Origin: Planctomycetia bacterium
Lineage (GTDB): Bacteria; Planctomycetota; Planctomycetia; Gemmatales; Gemmataceae
Direction of reading: 5' to 3'
NCBI GenBank assembly: GCA_022616395.1
Contig: JAKEEV010000917.1
Location: forward strand, 1-8,388
Length of the DNA stretch: 8,388 nucleotides
In this document: positions 5,821-8,388 of the stretch, one piece after another
Layout of the letters: each line of letters starts with the position of its first letter
How positions within the stretch are numbered: position 1 is the stretch's first letter
The notes under the pieces: model-generated
Told to the model about the DNA's origin: nothing
Database searches by the model: none
The model's input: the letters and a program-made list of their open reading frames with translations, nothing else
Program-made: the position numbers and the translations under genes

Positions 5821-7386
5821 ATGTCTTCTCCCGTTGAGCACGCGCTGCTTGCTTCCCCCGCGTTCGATTCGATCTCACTCGGGCTGAGTCATCCGGGTCG
5901 GGTGTGGGCGAATCTGTCGGCTGCCGCGCTCTCGGAACATGCGGTTCGTCGCGGGGAAGCACTTCTTACCGATCTCGGCGCGGTCGCGGCATACACCGGC
6001 AAGCGCACTGGGCGTTCGCCGAAGGACAAGTTCACCGTTCGCGAAGCTCCTCACGCCGAGCAGATCGATTGGACATCGAACCAGCCGATGACACCAGAAG
6101 TGTTCGCGCGCCTGCGCGATCTGGTGCGCGCGTACTTGCAGAATCGCGAGCTATACGTCTTCGATGGCTTCGCGGGTGCTGATCCGCGACACCAACTACG
6201 TCTGCGCGTCGTCACCGAGAAGGCGTGGCACTCGCTTTTTGCCCGCTGTCTGTTCTTGAGGCCCACACTGGATCAACTGAAGGGCTTCGTCCCGGAGTGG
6301 ACGATTCTGCATGCGTGTGATTTCCACGCCGAACCTGCACGCGACAGCACCAAGAGCGAAGCGTGTGTTGCGATCAGCTTCGAGCAGAAGCTCATCGTTG
6401 CGTGTGGAACTCACTATGCGGGCGAGATCAAGAAGTCGGTGTTCACCATCATGAATTACTTGCTCCCGCAGAAGGGCATCTTCCCGATGCACTGTTCGGC
6501 GAATCTGGGGCCGGGCGGAGACGTGGCTCTGTTCTTCGGGTTATCGGGCACGGGGAAAACGACGCTCAGCGCGGACCCCGAACGTCGGCTGATCGGTGAT
6601 GATGAACACGGTTGGAGCGAAGGAGGAATCTTCAACTTCGAGGGTGGTTGCTACGCGAAGACGATCAAGCTCTCGGCGAGTGGCGAACCGCAAATCTGGA
6701 ACGCGCTGCGGTTCGGCTGCGTCCTGGAGAACGTGCCGGTCGATCCGCTGACGCGCAAGCCCGACTTCAACAGCGAGCAGATCACGGAGAACACGCGGGC
6801 GGCGTATCCGGTGGACTTCATTCCTGGTTGCGAACTCTCTGGCGTTGGTGGGCATCCCAAGAACATCTTCTTCCTGACGTGTGATGCGTTTGGCGTGCTT
6901 CCTCCTCTGGCTCGACTGACACCCGATCAAGCCGGGGAATACTTCCTGTGCGGCTACACGGCGAAGGTCGCGGGGACCGAAGCGGGCGTGACGGAACCAA
7001 CGCCAGAGTTCAGCGCGTGTTTCGCCAAGCCGTTCTTGCCGCTTCCGCCGAAGCGTTATGCCGCGATGCTCAAGGAGAAACTGGAGAGGCGCAATGTCCC
7101 GGTGTGGCTGGTGAACACTGGCTGGACGGGCGGGCCGTATGGTGTTGGCAAGCGAATGAGTCTCGCGCACACTCGCGCTCTATTGCGAGCGGTACTCACG
7201 GGCGAGTTGAAGGACGTTTCGTTCGCGCCGGACCCGGTGTTCGGTCTGGCAATCCCCGCGACGTGTCCCGATGTGCCAGAGAGCGTCCTTCGCCCTCACG
7301 ACTCGTGGCCCGACAAGGCTGCTTACGACAAGAAGGCGAAGGAGTTGGCAGAGCGCTTCAAGTCCGAGTTCAAGAAGTACGCGTGA
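5821..7386 (+). CDS. pckA: Phosphoenolpyruvate carboxykinase (ATP)
   Basis: This cytoplasmic enzyme converts oxaloacetate and ATP to phosphoenolpyruvate, CO2 and ADP, the entry step of gluconeogenesis. At 521 aa it is close to the usual 530-540. The active-site segments of the ATP-using family are all present: TGKRTGRSPKDKF (59-71, with R65), GEIKK (201-205, with K205 as metal ligand), PMHC with H224, the kinase-1a P-loop GLSGTGKTTLS (240-250, with K246), LIGDDEHGW (257-265, with D261), NFEGGCYAKTIKL and ENTRAAYP with R326. The 19-residue gap between K205 and H224 and the position of D261 match the Escherichia coli enzyme with a constant offset of 8. The ATG at 5821 has GGAGG 5 nt upstream. 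The frame is open 35 codons further upstream, but that part runs through the inverted repeat and is not protein-like. It is probably transcribed alone. Confidence 0.97.
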   Translation: MSSPVEHALLASPAFDSISLGLSHPGRVWANLSAAALSEHAVRRGEALLTDLGAVAAYTGKRTGRSPKDKFTVREAPHAEQIDWTSNQPMTPEVFARLRDLVRAYLQNRELYVFDGFAGADPRHQLRLRVVTEKAWHSLFARCLFLRPTLDQLKGFVPEWTILHACDFHAEPARDSTKSEACVAISFEQKLIVACGTHYAGEIKKSVFTIMNYLLPQKGIFPMHCSANLGPGGDVALFFGLSGTGKTTLSADPERRLIGDDEHGWSEGGIFNFEGGCYAKTIKLSASGEPQIWNALRFGCVLENVPVDPLTRKPDFNSEQITENTRAAYPVDFIPGCELSGVGGHPKNIFFLTCDAFGVLPPLARLTPDQAGEYFLCGYTAKVAGTEAGVTEPTPEFSACFAKPFLPLPPKRYAAMLKEKLERRNVPVWLVNTGWTGGPYGVGKRMSLAHTRALLRAVLTGELKDVSFAPDPVFGLAIPATCPDVPESVLRPHDSWPDKAAYDKKAKELAERFKSEFKKYA

Positions 7387-7464
7387 CCATCTCAGGTTTG
7401 CGTATCGCCGGGGCTTACTTCGCGTTATCATCGATGAAATGGAGGCGGTGACGAGGATCGCCCA

Positions 7465-7640
7465 ATGAGCGCTGGTGGAGTGACTCCTCCCGTTGTGCGG
7501 CACCTGCTGTTGTGCGAGCAGATTGTCGACGACCTGAACACCCACACTTCTACGCAATCGCATGGATTCGTTTCCAGAGTTTAGTTCCGGCGGCGGGTTC
7601 CGTAAGTCCGATTAGATACTTGACTTTTGTACAGTAATAG
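7465..7640 (+). pseudogene. Frameshifted and truncated remnant of a small planctomycete hypothetical gene
   Basis: An ATG at 7465 with GAGGA 7 nt upstream (7453-7457) and a TATCAT -10-like box at 7426-7431 opens a frame reading MSAGGVTPPVVRHLLLCEQ, then IVDD. In that frame it stops at TAG 7582-7584 after 39 aa. Moving to the frame that begins at 7533 gives a much more protein-like continuation, PEHPHFYAIAWIRFQ, and further on VSPIRYLTFVQ, until tandem stops TAA-TAG at 7635-7640. A single missing C near 7533 would explain the change. From memory, the joined reading resembles a family of small (about 130 aa) Gemmata-type hypothetical proteins that begin with a VVxHLLxCE-type motif followed by DPxxP; I could not check this. 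Even repaired it would be only 57 aa. It could instead be a genuine 39-aa peptide or contain a sequencing error. Confidence 0.5.
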
Positions 7641-8075
7641 GGCAGAATGGGGGTAGAAGGAACCGGCACACCGGACCGACCTTCCTGCGCGCCGGCAATC
7701 CCCACACAAGCGCCAGACAAGCGTGAGGCATTACCGCCAGGGGGTGGCCTTTCTAAACCCCATGAATTCCAGCGTTTGGTCGCGATAACCGCCACATGAC
7801 CCCTCTCCAAAACGCAGCAAACCCCACGAAACATGGGCTAAAGCGGGGGGGAAGAAAACAGGGGGGTGGCGGGGGGAGGGGAACGCTCTCCCTCAGACGC
7901 GCTCGCTGATCCGCCCGCCTCGGACACTACACAATAACCATTCAACCCACTCGGGTATTGAGAGTCGGGCGTGGAGGTCGTCGAAACTTCCTTTCGCGGC
8001 TCCAGGTTTGTATGAGATGCGGTTGCATTGCGGGCCGGACATTCTCGCTCGCGAACAACTCCTCTTGGTGGAGGC
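7641..8075. other. Intergenic stretch without a recognisable gene
   Basis: This stretch holds short open frames only. A 50-codon plus-strand frame from ATG 7647 (MGVEGTGTPDRPSC...) and an overlapping 94-codon minus-strand frame (7834-7550) are proline-, glycine- or arginine-rich and resemble no family I know. TTGACT (7620-7625) with CAGAAT 17 nt later (7643-7648) is a weak promoter-like pair at its left edge. A G-run cluster occupies 7845-7881. A 16-nt word at 7901-7916 is close to one inside the inverted repeat at 2959-3048. The region may be decayed coding DNA or dispersed repeat sequence. Confidence 0.5.
7845..7881 (+). other. G-run cluster with quadruplex potential
   Basis: Four G tracts occur within 37 nt: G7 (7845-7851), G6 (7861-7866), G6 (7871-7876) and G4 (7878-7881), with loops of 9, 4 and 1 nt. 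The plus strand could fold into a G-quadruplex. The runs are also places where sequencing errors are common. No function is evident; it lies about 200 nt upstream of the next gene. Confidence 0.55.
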
Positions 8076-8388
8076 ATGACCGTGGCTGACGCGCCAAAAC
8101 CCGGTCGCGCGAAACGTGTCCTGGAACGGTTTGAAATCTCCGAGGCTGGTCTGTCTGCGCACCTGACCGAAGAGCAGAAGACGTGGCCAGTGGTGAAACT
8201 GCGTCGGGGTTCGGAGCGGGTTGAAGTGCTCACGTTTGAGGTGCTCACAGCGCAGCCGACTTTGGTGTTGAAGGTGTCTGTGCGGGAGAAGGTTGATGAG
8301 GCGGATCAGGTCGGACTGGCAAACGACATCCTCACGCTCCTTCAAACAATCAGTGAGGCGGAGCGCGAACTTGGCGGTGGTGGGCTGA
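8076..8388 (+). CDS. Hypothetical protein, N-terminal part (3' truncated by window edge)
   Basis: An open plus-strand frame of at least 104 codons reaches the right edge without a stop, beginning MTVADAPKPGRAKRVLERFE and continuing with WPVVKLRRGSERVEVLTFEV and, later, TLVLKVSVREKVDEADQ. Codon choice (GC-rich third positions) and the mixed charged/hydrophobic composition look like real protein, while the overlapping minus-strand frames are rich in Arg, Ser and His. No signal peptide, membrane segment or known domain is seen. GGAGG at 8070-8074 lies only 1 nt from the ATG at 8076 but 7 nt from the GTG at 8082, so the true start may be GTG 8082 (M-A-D-A-P). An in-frame stop at 8013 limits upstream extension. 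The function is unknown. Confidence 0.65.
   Translation, partial: MTVADAPKPGRAKRVLERFEISEAGLSAHLTEEQKTWPVVKLRRGSERVEVLTFEVLTAQPTLVLKVSVREKVDEADQVGLANDILTLLQTISEAERELGGGGL

Noticed and set aside
7838..8345. Two overlapping minus-strand frames of 136 and 150 codons
   Set aside because: They are rich in Arg, Ser, Thr and His, lack recognisable motifs and oppose a better plus-strand frame with a ribosome binding site.
8269..8388. Plus-strand frame ending in TGA at the last three bases of the window
   Set aside because: It has a stop at 8269-8271 and an Arg/Ser-rich translation; the overlapping frame from 8076 is the convincing one and stays open at the edge.

Overview
The window looks like chromosomal DNA from a planctomycete, most likely a relative of Gemmata. 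The evidence is the gene content: a DUF1559 prepilin-like protein paired with a small transthyretin-like lipoprotein, a protein with the TIGR02996 planctomycete domain, a secreted PIG-L deacetylase, high GC at third codon positions, and large inverted repeats between genes. This assignment comes from recognising protein families, not from a database search.

Layout. Bases 1-407 hold the 3' end of a sensor histidine kinase (+). A REPIN-like inverted repeat (416-518) separates it from a complete NtrC/AtoC-type sigma-54-dependent response regulator (542-1963, +). The two probably form a two-component system. A promoter-like stretch then precedes an exported PIG-L/LmbE deacetylase (2045-2959, +), whose stop codon runs into a second, unrelated inverted repeat (2959-3048). 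A TIGR02996 protein with a leucine-rich tail follows (3075-3800, +). It converges, with only 9 bp between stops, on a minus-strand pair: a DUF1559 pilin-like protein (5421-4303) and a downstream lipoprotein (4220-3810), with a terminator-like hairpin between them. The roughly 400-bp divergent region (5422-5820) carries promoter-like sequences for both directions and a third large inverted repeat in the leader of pckA (5821-7386, +), the ATP-dependent PEP carboxykinase.

From 7387 to 8075 there is no intact gene. The part nearest pckA looks like a broken small gene (7465-7640) with an apparent 1-nt frameshift followed by tandem stops. The rest is unexplained and includes a cluster of G runs. 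A new plus-strand reading frame starts at about 8076-8082 and runs off the right edge.

There is no obvious single pathway: signalling, secreted or surface proteins and central metabolism lie side by side. I found no CRISPR array, tRNA, rRNA, transposase gene or defence system. The most distinctive signal is three sequence-unrelated inverted repeats of 90-103 bp, each fitted tightly between genes. The first has the GTAG-plus-palindrome form known from RAYT-mobilised REP elements.
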